Shown piece after piece: positions 45,222-54,329 of a stretch of DNA of 64,000 nucleotides. The notes under the pieces are model-generated. The model was given only the letters and a program-made list of their open reading frames with translations. It did no database searches and had not been told where the DNA came from. Every line of letters begins with the position of its first letter. Position 1 is the stretch's first letter. This DNA comes from Cytobacillus gottheilii (GTDB taxonomy: Bacteria; Bacillota; Bacilli; Bacillales; Cytobacillaceae): positions 4,336,001-4,400,000 of the forward strand of contig NZ_LT800494.1 in NCBI RefSeq assembly GCF_900166665.1, written 5' to 3'. The translations under genes and the position numbers were made by a program.

Positions 45222-46709
45222 TTATTTCAAGCTTTCATAAATCACGGACTTATTTTTATACATAGCATCATCTGCATACTTCAGCATCTCTTCAATGGTC
45301 AGTTTAGAATTGGGCTCATACTGATAATAGCCAATACTGGCTGATACCTTATACGGCCGATGATCACGCTGGTCCAATTCTGCAAATTTCTGTTCAGCCT
45401 GCTTCCATATGCGTTCTGCCTCAAACAGATCTTTGTTTGAAAACACTAGTACAAATTCATCTCCGCCATATCTGAAAAGCAAATCCTCCTCATGAATAAC
45501 TTCCTGGATGCTTTGGCAAATAGACTTGATTAAATCGTCTCCTTCTAAATGACCATAGTGGTCATTTACCATTTTAAGCTTGTTGATATCAATGAAGCCT
45601 ATTACCATAGTGCTATTTGAATCATCAGCCCGATCAATTTCCAGCTGAAGGTGATTTAGTCCGTATTTGCGGTTCATCAGTCCTGTTAAAGAATCAATAG
45701 AAGCATTTTGCATCAATTCATTCTCCAGCTTTTTCATATGAGTTATATCAGTAATTCCCGTTAATATACACTCTTGATCTCCATAAGTCACTTTCTCACA
45801 AAAAATAAGTGCCCACACAGTTCTTCCATCTGATCCCTTCAATTCAAGCGTGCGTTGAACACTTCCCCGCTCCTTTACCTCTCTTATAAGATGCTCTCTT
45901 TCCGAAGGATCATTGTAGATACTGAGGGTACCAAGAAGATGAATATCTTCAACTAAGCTTTGAAAATAAAGTGAAGCCTTTTTATTGGTTAAGATCGGTT
46001 TCCCCTCAAAACTCGTCAATACGAGCGGATAGGGATTAACCTCAAACATCTTCCTGAAGTTTTGCTCATTTTCTTTCAGCTTCCCTACTTGTGCATAATC
46101 TCTTTTAATATATATAAAAATTCCTCCTGCAAGTAATAAGGCATAAATTAAAGCCGCAGTAGAGTTAAAAGCTTTTGTGAGAAACTCATACTGATTTTCT
46201 GCATAAAGAAACAATCCTGCTAAAAACAAGAGATGATTGACCATTAAGATCATGGATATATTTCCAAATTTCAGCGGAAGAAAAGCACCTATTGTATGGA
46301 TGATAATAACATATGAATCTATATTCCCAGTCAGCCTCTGACTATTAATAGAAGAAACGGATCCGACCGCAGCATAGAAGGCAGCATAGATATGTACAAT
46401 GTTATTTAACGTTTTTGGTGATAAAATAATGGCTCTTTTTTTTCGGTAATAATGAAATAGGAGAAACAAAGCGGATAGGACAAATACTAAGAAATGAAAG
46501 GTTCGCAAAACAAATAGATAAGTTTGGTCGTCCACATCTCCCATCATCACAAATCCAAAATATAGGAGTGCAGCATATGTAATGACAACAAGCCATGAAA
46601 TCGCCTTAAGTCTTTTATAGGCAATATTATTTAAGTTTGTTAATAAATCTTGAGATACAGAAAGCATTGACAAAGAATCATAAGCACTTTTAAAAGATGG
46701 CAAATTCAA
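45222..46709 (-). CDS. Membrane diguanylate cyclase (7TM-PAS-GGDEF)
   Basis: A 495-residue protein. Six to seven membrane segments lie in residues about 35-205, a PAS domain at about 215-335 (PYPLVLTSFEGKPILTNKK ... CILTGITDITHMKKLE), and a GGDEF domain at about 345-490 with the intact active site RYGGDEFVLVF. It should make c-di-GMP from GTP in response to a membrane signal. The usual inhibitory RxxD site five residues before GGDEF reads HEED, so product inhibition is doubtful. The start (TTG 46709) is poorly supported by AAAAGGG 11-12 nt upstream. Confidence 0.9.
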   Translation of the reverse strand: MNLPSFKSAYDSLSMLSVSQDLLTNLNNIAYKRLKAISWLVVITYAALLYFGFVMMGDVDDQTYLFVLRTFHFLVFVLSALFLLFHYYRKKRAIILSPKTLNNIVHIYAAFYAAVGSVSSINSQRLTGNIDSYVIIIHTIGAFLPLKFGNISMILMVNHLLFLAGLFLYAENQYEFLTKAFNSTAALIYALLLAGGIFIYIKRDYAQVGKLKENEQNFRKMFEVNPYPLVLTSFEGKPILTNKKASLYFQSLVEDIHLLGTLSIYNDPSEREHLIREVKERGSVQRTLELKGSDGRTVWALIFCEKVTYGDQECILTGITDITHMKKLENELMQNASIDSLTGLMNRKYGLNHLQLEIDRADDSNSTMVIGFIDINKLKMVNDHYGHLEGDDLIKSICQSIQEVIHEEDLLFRYGGDEFVLVFSNKDLFEAERIWKQAEQKFAELDQRDHRPYKVSASIGYYQYEPNSKLTIEEMLKYADDAMYKNKSVIYESLK

Positions 46710-46930
46710 CTGACATCATATCCCTTTTAATTTTCATTCAAATTATTTTACCATATGTTTCAATTTGCATACATATAAATTTTTATTCTGTCAGACTTGA
46801 AAACTCCGATTCCTGCAGCATATATTATCGAGTTTTTCACGTTAGTTTTATAGCAGCGGAGGGTATAAAAAAAGAGTGTGAATTGAACTTGCTAATAAAA
46901 ATATATATGTATTTATTTCGGAGGTGCACA

Positions 46931-47665
46931 ATGAAAACAGCGCAAAAGTTTTTACTGACAAAAGAAGATATGACAGATGAACAAATGGTCCCTGAATGGG
47001 TTATTCGGGAATATGAAACGTTCAGAGATACAGTAACGGACCGAACATTCCCTTGTTATTTCGGGATGAGCGCTGAAAAAAAAGGCGAACTTCGCTATGC
47101 TTATATTTCTCAGGACGACTGGTCTTCGTTGCCTAAAGCGATTGAGGAATTTATTAAACTATTTGATGCCCCAAAACTAACACGCCATGGCTTATTCGTA
47201 TTTGTGGAGCCTGAATTGGAAGAAAAGAGCATCGAACACTATCGTCAATACTTCTGGAATATTCTTCAATACTTGCATGATCAAGATCAAAAGCCTTGGC
47301 CAGCGGATTACCCGACAGATCCTGACCACCACTTATGGGCATTTTCTTTTGCTGGCGAGCCGTTCTTTGCATTTGGCAATGCACCAGCCTATAAGCAAAG
47401 AAAGACACGTGATCTTGGCAACAGTCTTGTCCTCGGTTTTCAGCCTCGCAGAATCTTTGAAGGGCTTGAAGGAACATCTAAGGGCGGAATAATGTCACGG
47501 GAAAAAGTAAGAGAACGTGTGGAAAAATGGGATGGACTTCCGAAGCATCCAGACATCAGCCATTATGGGGATCCAAATCATAGAGAATGGAAACAGTATT
47601 TTATAGGAGATGACATTGAACCGATTACAGGAAAATGTCCATTTCATCATAAAAGTGATCAATAG
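46931..47665 (+). CDS. YqcI/YcgG-family protein
   Basis: A 244-residue protein of the YqcI/YcgG family: FPCYFGMSAEKKGELRYAYI, FVEPELEEKSIEHYRQYFWN, PDHHLWAFSFAGEPFFAFGN and the C-terminal CPFHHK. The Cys and His pattern (C near residue 38, CPFHH at the end) hints at metal binding, but the family function is unknown. The ATG at 46931 is 6 nt after GGAGG; the open frame upstream to 46697 is not supported. Confidence 0.9.
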   Translation: MKTAQKFLLTKEDMTDEQMVPEWVIREYETFRDTVTDRTFPCYFGMSAEKKGELRYAYISQDDWSSLPKAIEEFIKLFDAPKLTRHGLFVFVEPELEEKSIEHYRQYFWNILQYLHDQDQKPWPADYPTDPDHHLWAFSFAGEPFFAFGNAPAYKQRKTRDLGNSLVLGFQPRRIFEGLEGTSKGGIMSREKVRERVEKWDGLPKHPDISHYGDPNHREWKQYFIGDDIEPITGKCPFHHKSDQ

Positions 47666-47701
47666 CAGCGCAATCTTGATGACTGCGTTAATGCTAAGAA
47701 T

Positions 47702-47735
47702 AAAAGACCAAATCAATATGATTTGGTCTTTTCTC
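47702..47735. terminator. Bidirectional terminator between the YqcI-type gene and the dpp-ykf operon
   Basis: AAAAGACCAAATCA, 3-nt loop, TGATTTGGTCTTTT. Perfect 14-bp stem with A/T tails on both sides, about 45 nt after the end of the minus-strand operon. Confidence 0.88.
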
Positions 47736-47780
47736 ACGCTCAAGCTACTTCGGCAAGGGTCCTAATCTCCTTGATGAATT

Positions 47781-48563
47781 TCAACTATTAGACATATATT
47801 GCTCAATCAGCCGTCCTAAGCGGCTGAAATAAATAAGGGCTTCTTCTGCTTGGGTGAAACCATCCATTAATACCACGGCATAAAGCAAATGATGATCCTT
47901 TTTCACTATTACACAATCGTGGCTGACACCGGGCAGCTCTCCAGTTTTTCCGTAAACTGTTATCTTGCTGCCGTTTACTGAATAAGCCAGCTTACGGAAT
48001 TGCTGCCTCCCCATCATTTCCAAAGCCAATGCTCGGCTTTCTTCCTTTAATAGTCCGTCTTCTATTAAAAATTTCAAACAGATTCCCAGGTCATAAGCGG
48101 ATGTGGTGTTTTCGAAGCCTCTCCTTCCTGCTTCAATATCCATCATTTTTCTCTGCAATTTTGTTTCTTGTAAGTTCATGACTTTTAAACATTGTACAAT
48201 TTGGTTCTGCCCGAGCAGATCAATGAGAATGTTTGTGGCTGAGTTATCGGACACAACGATCATCAAAGACAATAAATCAACCAGCTTCATCTCAGCTGGA
48301 AGAGATAGTGATTGCAATATTCCTGCACCGCCAGTTATATGAGCAGAAGAAATGGATATAGGTTGCTTGAGATCAAGCCTTCCAGACTCAGCCTGCCGCA
48401 GAGCCTCTATTAAAATAGGGATTTTTATCGTACTTGCTGCTCGATATAACGCATGATGATCTATTTCTATTACACCTTTATCTGACTCTATAAAAAGGCT
48501 CACCCTGCCATGCGCGGCAGAAGTAAGCCTTTGAACGTCTCTATTAAATTGATCCCAATTCAT
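47781..48563 (-). CDS. Cytoplasmic class-A beta-lactamase-fold serine hydrolase
   Basis: A 260-residue protein with the class-A motifs STIK (SxxK nucleophile, about residue 47), SDN (about 113) and KTG (about 213), and an acidic omega-loop region (RKMMDIEAGRRGFEN). There is no signal peptide: it starts [13 protein letters not shown] and should stay in the cytoplasm, unlike true beta-lactamases. The ATG overlaps the ykfD stop (ATGA), so it is the last gene of the dpp-ykf operon. A role in hydrolysing murein peptides or amides is inferred from context; antibiotic hydrolysis is unlikely. Confidence 0.85.
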   Translation of the reverse strand: MNWDQFNRDVQRLTSAAHGRVSLFIESDKGVIEIDHHALYRAASTIKIPILIEALRQAESGRLDLKQPISISSAHITGGAGILQSLSLPAEMKLVDLLSLMIVVSDNSATNILIDLLGQNQIVQCLKVMNLQETKLQRKMMDIEAGRRGFENTTSAYDLGICLKFLIEDGLLKEESRALALEMMGRQQFRKLAYSVNGSKITVYGKTGELPGVSHDCVIVKKDHHLLYAVVLMDGFTQAEEALIYFSRLGRLIEQYMSNS

Positions 48564-49570
48564 CGCGATGCCGCTACCTGGGACCAATCATGATCACCTG
48601 TTTTACTAGGATCATATAAATGACAGGCCACATAATGCTGATCTTCAATTTCCTGCCATTCCGGTTTTTCTGCCGTACACACCTCCATTGCATGCGGACA
48701 GCGTGTTCGAAACACACAGCCGGAAGGCGGATTCATAGGGCTAGGCAGTTCACCCTCCAAAATCATCCTTTCCCTTTTGTCCTCAACATCAGGATCAGGA
48801 ATCGGAATAGCTGATAATAAGGCTTGGGTATAAGGATGGAGCGGATTATGATACAGCTTTTTACTTTGTGTTAACTCAATTAGATGACCTAAATACATGA
48901 CACCGATTCGATCGCTGATATGCTTTACCATTGATAGATCATGTGCAATAAATAAGTATGTGAGACCCTTTTTCTTCTGCAGCCCCTTTAATAAGTTAAC
49001 TACCTGTGCCTGTACAGAAACATCGAGTGCCGAGATCGGTTCATCAGCAATAATAAATTCAGGGTCTAAGGATAATGCCCGTGCAATTCCAATTCTCTGA
49101 CGCTGTCCGCCGCTAAACTCATGCGGGTAGCGGTTAGCGTGATCCCGGTTCAGTCCAACATCTTCTAACAACTGGTATACACGCTCTTGTCTTTCCTTTT
49201 TATCTTTATATAAGCCTTGCACTTCCATTGGTTCAGAAATAATTTCTTGAACGGTAGACCGCGGATTTAAGGATGCATATGGATCCTGAAAAATCATCTG
49301 CATTTTGCGGTGAAAAGAAAAGCGTTCCTTTTCATTCATTTCATGTACATTTTTTCCATCATACAACACTTCACCATCTGTTTGATCGTATAACCCAATG
49401 ATCGTTCGCCCTGCCGTTGATTTTCCACAGCCAGATTCACCGACAATTCCAAATGTTTCTCCTCTTTTTATCGCAAAAGAAACATCATCAACTGCCTTTA
49501 GCATCACACCTTTATCCATCTGAAAGTACTTCTTTAAATTTTTCACTTCCAAGAGAGTGTCATTTGCCAT
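48560..49570 (-). CDS. ykfD: Oligopeptide ABC transporter ATPase YkfD
   Basis: A 336-residue DppF/OppF-type ATPase: Walker [10 protein letters not shown], signature FSGGQRQR, Walker B FIIADEP, switch His IAHDLS, and the C-terminal OppF iron-sulfur-like Cys cluster ([14 protein letters not shown]). It probably pairs with DppD to energise DppBC. The ATG is 7 nt after GGAGG and shares one base with the ykfC stop (TAATG). Confidence 0.94.
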   Translation of the reverse strand: MANDTLLEVKNLKKYFQMDKGVMLKAVDDVSFAIKRGETFGIVGESGCGKSTAGRTIIGLYDQTDGEVLYDGKNVHEMNEKERFSFHRKMQMIFQDPYASLNPRSTVQEIISEPMEVQGLYKDKKERQERVYQLLEDVGLNRDHANRYPHEFSGGQRQRIGIARALSLDPEFIIADEPISALDVSVQAQVVNLLKGLQKKKGLTYLFIAHDLSMVKHISDRIGVMYLGHLIELTQSKKLYHNPLHPYTQALLSAIPIPDPDVEDKRERMILEGELPSPMNPPSGCVFRTRCPHAMEVCTAEKPEWQEIEDQHYVACHLYDPSKTGDHDWSQVAASR

Positions 49571-50499
49571 TATGATTCCTCCGTCTCTAGCCAGTAGCGC
49601 CGTGCTGCACAAAGCTCTTTTTCATATATGGTGTTCTGCAGCTCAATTACTTCGATTGTTTTTCCTGTTTTCGGTGAATGAAGCAATTTGCCTTCTCCAT
49701 AATAAATACCAACATGGTGGATCTTTCCCTTGCCTTCTTCATAAGCAAAAAATAGTAAATCCCCCGGCTGGATTTGATCTAGATCCACATTTAATCCTGC
49801 CTGCGCCTGGTCAGATGCATCGCGGGGGATATCATAGCCATTCGCCCGGCATGCTGCATAAGCAAAGCCAGAGCAGTCATACCCATAGCTGCTCATTCCT
49901 CCCCATAAATAGGGCAGACCGATAAATTTCTCTCCAGCTTGAACGATCATCGCTCCATTACCAAAACACCGCTGGTGAACAGACTCGAAAATGCTGACAT
50001 CTTTCTTTTGCAAGTAAGCACTGCTGCCTGGGGTACTGACTTTAATTACTTCCTTTTCCTCACTAATGACAGGCAGTATCGTCATATAGCTTAGCTCCAT
50101 AAGCAAGTCATTTTCCTCTGAAAAAAGACCTGCCTGCTTATTCGTAATCACAGCAACAGAATCAGATTCTAACTCTGTGATTTCCTTCGTGATTTGTGCC
50201 AATGGTATCCACCCTGGATACCCTCTTTCATCTTTAGAAGAAGGCTGATCAGGAACGATTACCAAAGCCCAATCCCCTTCAATCCTGTCGATTAGCACTT
50301 CCCCGCCATACAAAACCTGCGATTGAACAAGATTGCTGCTGCAAAGTTCCAGACTGTTTTCATATGAAAACCCATTGAGCCAGCCTGTTATGTCTGCTGG
50401 CGAGCCAATTGCTTTTTGATCGAGATCCCGCGGTGATTGAGGATTTGTCCAAACGGTTGCAACTGGTACATTAATTCGCCATTTTGCTTTGTTTGACAT
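49570..50499 (-). CDS. ykfC: YkfC, gamma-D-glutamyl-L-diamino acid endopeptidase (NlpC/P60)
   Basis: A 309-residue protein with N-terminal SH3-like domains and a C-terminal NlpC/P60 domain holding the triad Cys in YDCSGFAYAA, His in IHHVGIYYG and His in LLHSPKTG. In B. subtilis YkfC cleaves L-Ala-gamma-D-Glu from murein peptides in the cytoplasm. No signal peptide, consistent with that. The ATG is 8 nt after GGAGG and overlaps ykfB by 29 nt. Confidence 0.95.
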   Translation of the reverse strand: MSNKAKWRINVPVATVWTNPQSPRDLDQKAIGSPADITGWLNGFSYENSLELCSSNLVQSQVLYGGEVLIDRIEGDWALVIVPDQPSSKDERGYPGWIPLAQITKEITELESDSVAVITNKQAGLFSEENDLLMELSYMTILPVISEEKEVIKVSTPGSSAYLQKKDVSIFESVHQRCFGNGAMIVQAGEKFIGLPYLWGGMSSYGYDCSGFAYAACRANGYDIPRDASDQAQAGLNVDLDQIQPGDLLFFAYEEGKGKIHHVGIYYGEGKLLHSPKTGKTIEVIELQNTIYEKELCAARRYWLETEES

Positions 50500-51592
50500 T
50501 TGCCGCACCTCCCTCATTCTGTACATTGCTTATACCAAGACCAAATGAATCTGGAAGCGTAATTTTCCTCCCATTATAAACAATGCCGCCCTCTACAACA
50601 TCTTGTGCCAGCATAAGCGGCGCGTCAAAGTCAAACCGGGTAATATTTTTTTTACTTGCCGCAAAATGGGCTGCAGCTGAAATGCCAATGCGTGTTTCAA
50701 TCATGCTGCCAACCATACATTCCATCCCATTAATCTCGGCAAGCTGGTTAATCATTTGCGCTTGATAAATGCCGCCTGACTTCATTAATTTTATATTGAT
50801 TAAATCTGCACTTCTTGTTTTGATCACTTCAAAGGCCTGCTTGGGTGTGAAAACACTCTCATCTGCCATGATTGGTGTTTCAACATGATCTGTGACCTGC
50901 TTTAGCCCTTCAATATCCCATGCTTTTACAGGCTGCTCTACCAGTTCAATGTTTAAATCCAAGTCTTCCATTTTTTGAATAGCCCTTACCGCTTCTTTCG
51001 CCTTCCAGCCTTGGTTGGCATCAAGCCTAATTTTAATATGATTGCCGATTCTCCTGCGTATCTCCTGAATTCTTTCAATATCGGTTTCGATTAAGTCTTT
51101 GCCTACCTTTACCTTTAAAACATGAAATCCTTGCCGTACATATGAAACGGCATCCTCACCCATCTCTTTTGGGTCGTTTACACTTACTGTATAATTGGTT
51201 TCAATCTCGTTTTTATGTCCGCCGAGATATTGATAGAGAGGCAATTTGCATTGCTGAGCGATACAATCGTATAATGCCATATCAATAGCAGCCTTCGCGC
51301 TCGTATTTCCAACAAGCAATGTATGAATTCCTTGAAAGATCGTTTCATAGTGGTTTAAATCTTGCTGAATTAGAAACGGTTTTAATACTTGATGAATGGC
51401 AGCTTCAATACTGTCCATTCCTTCCCCAGTAATAACGACGGTTGGAGGAGCTTCACCCCAGCCAACAACTCCGTTATCACAGGAAATTTTCACCACAACT
51501 GCATATGCTGTTTCTACAGTTCTCAAAGCGGTTTTAAACGGCTTAATAAGCGGAACGGCTAGCCGGTATGTCTCTAATTTTGCAATCCTCAT
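50471..51592 (-). CDS. ykfB: YkfB, L-Ala-D/L-Glu epimerase
   Basis: A 373-residue enolase-superfamily enzyme of the muconate-lactonising subgroup. Catalytic lysines are in VLKVKVGKD and NIKLMKSGG; metal ligands are in RLDANQGW (Asp), ELVEQP (Glu) and MADESVF (Asp). It converts L-Ala-D-Glu released from murein to L-Ala-L-Glu. It lies between the LD-carboxypeptidase and the endopeptidase genes, matching the pathway order. Confidence 0.95.
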   Translation of the reverse strand: MRIAKLETYRLAVPLIKPFKTALRTVETAYAVVVKISCDNGVVGWGEAPPTVVITGEGMDSIEAAIHQVLKPFLIQQDLNHYETIFQGIHTLLVGNTSAKAAIDMALYDCIAQQCKLPLYQYLGGHKNEIETNYTVSVNDPKEMGEDAVSYVRQGFHVLKVKVGKDLIETDIERIQEIRRRIGNHIKIRLDANQGWKAKEAVRAIQKMEDLDLNIELVEQPVKAWDIEGLKQVTDHVETPIMADESVFTPKQAFEVIKTRSADLINIKLMKSGGIYQAQMINQLAEINGMECMVGSMIETRIGISAAAHFAASKKNITRFDFDAPLMLAQDVVEGGIVYNGRKITLPDSFGLGISNVQNEGGAANVKQSKMAN

Positions 51593-51604
51593 TTTCTCCC
51601 ACCC

Positions 51605-52528
51605 TTATATCACACCGTTTTCAATGATGAATTCCTTTTGATCAGCATGTAAAACTGCCTTCACTCCAAGCGGAACAGAGAAGTGAGGGGAACAGTGGCC
51701 AATTTTAAAACCCTTCACTGCCGGTTTATTCGTTTTTTGTATATAGTAGTCAATTACTTCGTCAAGTGTTAGCGATGCTTCCCTTTTGGGTTCACAGTCG
51801 TTAAAATCTCCTATTATAAATCCAGCGGCATCATCCAGCTTTCCGGCCATTTCCAGCTGGTTTAGCATGCGGTCGACATTGCGCGGTTCCTCATGAATAT
51901 CTTCTATCAGCAGCAGCCTTCCTTTTGTATCAACTTCAAAAGCAGTCCCTAGTGTGCTTGTTAATAAACAAAGATTGCCGCCGATTAATTCACCCTCCGC
52001 GGTCCCTGAGACAATGGTTACCAGTTTGGAGAGATACTCTGGATAACGCAATTCCTGCGGTTCAAACAGCTGACTGACATATTGCTTTGACAATTCGTTT
52101 GCAGACTCTTTTCCCAAGTCCGATGCAAGCATCGGTCCATGGAATGTAATCAATCCTGTCTTCTGTCTAATCGCCGTATGCAGGAACGTAATATCACTAT
52201 AGCCCCAAAAGATCTTCGGATTTTTTCTAATAAGCTCATAATCTATTTGAGCAGCAATTCTGGCAGTACCATAACCGCCGCCCGCACAGAAAATAGCTTT
52301 CACATCCTGGTCAAAAAACATCTCATGCAAATCTGCCAGCCTATCTTCGTCTTCTCCAGCCAAATAACCGTTCTGAGCATACACATGCTTTCCGACCTTA
52401 TACTTTAGTCCGAGCTGCTCCAGAAAAGAAAAAGATCGCTCTAAATTCTTTACATCAGGAGGACTGGCAGGTGAAATAATCCCAATCGTATCTCCTTTTT
52501 CCAGCCTTTGCGGTTTGATTTCTTTCAT
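51605..52528 (-). CDS. ykfA: YkfA, LD-carboxypeptidase (peptidase S66)
   Basis: A 307-residue S66 peptidase: N-terminal GDTIGIISPASPP, catalytic Ser in WGYSDITFLH, the oxyanion region GGYGTARI, and a C-terminal catalytic His in GFKIGHCSPHFSVPLG. It removes the terminal D-Ala from murein tetrapeptides. I start at the ATG at 52528; the ribosome site AAGGA lies 10 nt upstream, and the earlier in-frame ATGs are less supported. Confidence 0.93.
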   Translation of the reverse strand: MKEIKPQRLEKGDTIGIISPASPPDVKNLERSFSFLEQLGLKYKVGKHVYAQNGYLAGEDEDRLADLHEMFFDQDVKAIFCAGGGYGTARIAAQIDYELIRKNPKIFWGYSDITFLHTAIRQKTGLITFHGPMLASDLGKESANELSKQYVSQLFEPQELRYPEYLSKLVTIVSGTAEGELIGGNLCLLTSTLGTAFEVDTKGRLLLIEDIHEEPRNVDRMLNQLEMAGKLDDAAGFIIGDFNDCEPKREASLTLDEVIDYYIQKTNKPAVKGFKIGHCSPHFSVPLGVKAVLHADQKEFIIENGVI

Positions 52529-52594
52529 TGCTGTCACATCCTTCATTCGCTGTGTTAATCCCATTTAGAAGGGTTGAATACAGTAAGCAGACAG

Positions 52595-52618
52595 AGGGAT
52601 GTTCAGCAGAACATCCCT
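52595..52618 (-). other. Intercistronic hairpin between dppE and ykfA
   Basis: AGGGATGTTC, 4-nt loop, GAACATCCCT: a perfect 10-bp stem without a T-run, 15 nt after the dppE stop. It resembles 3' stabilising or processing hairpins behind binding-protein genes, which keep that part of the transcript abundant. Confidence 0.65.
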
Positions 52619-52633
52619 ACCCGTCCTTTAACA

Positions 52634-54262
52634 TTAATTCTTATCTGCCCATTTCAACTCCATATAGCCAACTGGATGACGGACAATTCCAGACACACCC
52701 TCATTTTGCATAAACACTTGGTTATAGAAATGTATTGGAATGATTGGCATTTCATCCATTAAAATCGTTTCTGCTTCATACATCATGTCGTAGCGTGCTG
52801 CTTCATCTGCTTCATTCTTTGCATCTTGGATAAGCTGATCATATTCGGCGTTCGACCAGCCTGTTCGGTTCATTGAATGTCCTGTTTGGAAGTTTTCAAG
52901 GAAATTAATCGGATCTGCATAATCAGCAAGGAATGAACTGCGCGACAGCTGGAACTTCAAGGCAGATTGTTCCTCTGCAAAAACATTCCATTCCATATTC
53001 GCAAGCTGAACGTCTACTCCAAGATTATCTTTAAACATCTGCTGAAGGGTCTCTGCTATCTTTTTATGCGCATCACTTGTGCTATATGTCAGTGTTACTT
53101 CAGGAAGCGTGTCATAGCCTTCCTCTTCCATTCCTTGTGCAAGAAGCTTTTTCGCTTCCTCTGCATCTGTCTTCACAAGGTCTCCTGCAGTTTCACGGAA
53201 ATCGTTGCCGGAAGGATCCGTAAATCCATATGAAACGAATCCATAAGCTGGCTTTTCCTGTCCTTTTGTCACGAAATCAACGATTTGCTTTTGATCAACT
53301 GCCATGGCAAATGCTTTACGAATGTTTTCATTTTGAAAAGGTTCCTTCGTTACATTAAAGCGATAGAAATAATCTCCCGCCTGATCCACAACCTCAACCT
53401 TTCCTTCACCAAAAAGCTGTTCACTTAAATCTGCTGGCACATCTGATGTGTCAAGGTCACCAGCCTGGAACATCTGGTATTCTGTGTTCGTATCATCAAC
53501 CATTGCCCAATGTACTTTATCAAGCTTCACATTTTCTGCATCCCAATATTGATCGTTTTTCTCCATTAAGAAATGACTGTCATGGTCCCACTCCGCTAAG
53601 TTAAAGGGACCGTTCCCGACAAATGTTTCAGCTTCTGCAAACCATTCCGGATTTTCGGTAGCCACTTTTTCATTGACCGGGAAAAATGCCGGATTCGAGA
53701 TCACGCTCAGGAAATATTCCTGTGGACTGATTAGTGTCACTTCGAAGGTTTTCTCATCAACTGCTTTCACAGCTACATCATCTGCTGAGCCTTCTCCATT
53801 ATTAAATGCCTCTCCGCCTTCGATAAAGTAGCCAAGAAATGCGGCAGGAGAACCTGTTTCAGGATTTAAAAGTCTTTTCCATGCAAAAACAAAATCTCCG
53901 GCTGTAACATCATCGCCGTTTGACCATTTTGCATTTTCGCGAATATGAAATGTATACGTTTTTCCATCATCGGAAAGATCCCATTTTTCAGCAATTGCAG
54001 CTTCTGGTTCATGGTTCTTTCCGAGTCGTGTCAAACCTTCCATTAAGTTATTTAGCGCCTGCCATGAAACAGAGTCAAAACCAATAGGTGGATCAAACGA
54101 AGTAGGCTCCTGGCCGTTATTTAAATACAATACTTTTTCAGCCGTTTCAGTGTCCTCTCCGTCAGGCTGTTCTGTTTCATTACCTGCATTTTCATTGGCT
54201 GTACACGCAGCGAGCACAAATACCAGCAAACCCATTAAAAATAAAGACAACAGCTTTTTCAT
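52634..54262 (-). CDS. dppE: DppE, peptide-binding lipoprotein
   Basis: A 542-residue SBP family 5 protein. Lipoprotein signal peptide with lipobox VLAAC (lipidated Cys20), then an acidic linker, then the OppA-type domain (GLTRLGKNHEPEAAIAEKWDLSDDGKTYTFHIRENAKWSNGDDVTA region). In B. subtilis DppE delivers dipeptides and murein tripeptides to DppBC. It stands between the permease/ATPase genes and the ykf enzymes. Confidence 0.94.
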   Translation of the reverse strand: MKKLLSLFLMGLLVFVLAACTANENAGNETEQPDGEDTETAEKVLYLNNGQEPTSFDPPIGFDSVSWQALNNLMEGLTRLGKNHEPEAAIAEKWDLSDDGKTYTFHIRENAKWSNGDDVTAGDFVFAWKRLLNPETGSPAAFLGYFIEGGEAFNNGEGSADDVAVKAVDEKTFEVTLISPQEYFLSVISNPAFFPVNEKVATENPEWFAEAETFVGNGPFNLAEWDHDSHFLMEKNDQYWDAENVKLDKVHWAMVDDTNTEYQMFQAGDLDTSDVPADLSEQLFGEGKVEVVDQAGDYFYRFNVTKEPFQNENIRKAFAMAVDQKQIVDFVTKGQEKPAYGFVSYGFTDPSGNDFRETAGDLVKTDAEEAKKLLAQGMEEEGYDTLPEVTLTYSTSDAHKKIAETLQQMFKDNLGVDVQLANMEWNVFAEEQSALKFQLSRSSFLADYADPINFLENFQTGHSMNRTGWSNAEYDQLIQDAKNEADEAARYDMMYEAETILMDEMPIIPIHFYNQVFMQNEGVSGIVRHPVGYMELKWADKN

Positions 54263-54329
54263 TCTTTTTCCCCCTTAATTGGCACCATTTTTTATTCCTT
54301 ATATAGAACTCTCACTTTTGTGAAAGAAG

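Noticed and set aside
46861..46866. Sigma-B -10 GGGTAT before the YqcI/YcgG gene
   Set aside because: No GTTTAA-like box at 12-16 nt upstream; the nearest GTTTTA is only 10 nt away.
46697..46930. N-terminal extension of the YqcI/YcgG gene
   Set aside because: The extension has no ribosome site and overlaps the divergent promoter region; the ATG at 46931 has a strong GGAGG and matches the family start.
47781..48563. Antibiotic-resistance beta-lactamase
   Set aside because: No export signal and a location inside a peptide-recycling operon; the motifs show the fold, not penicillinase activity.
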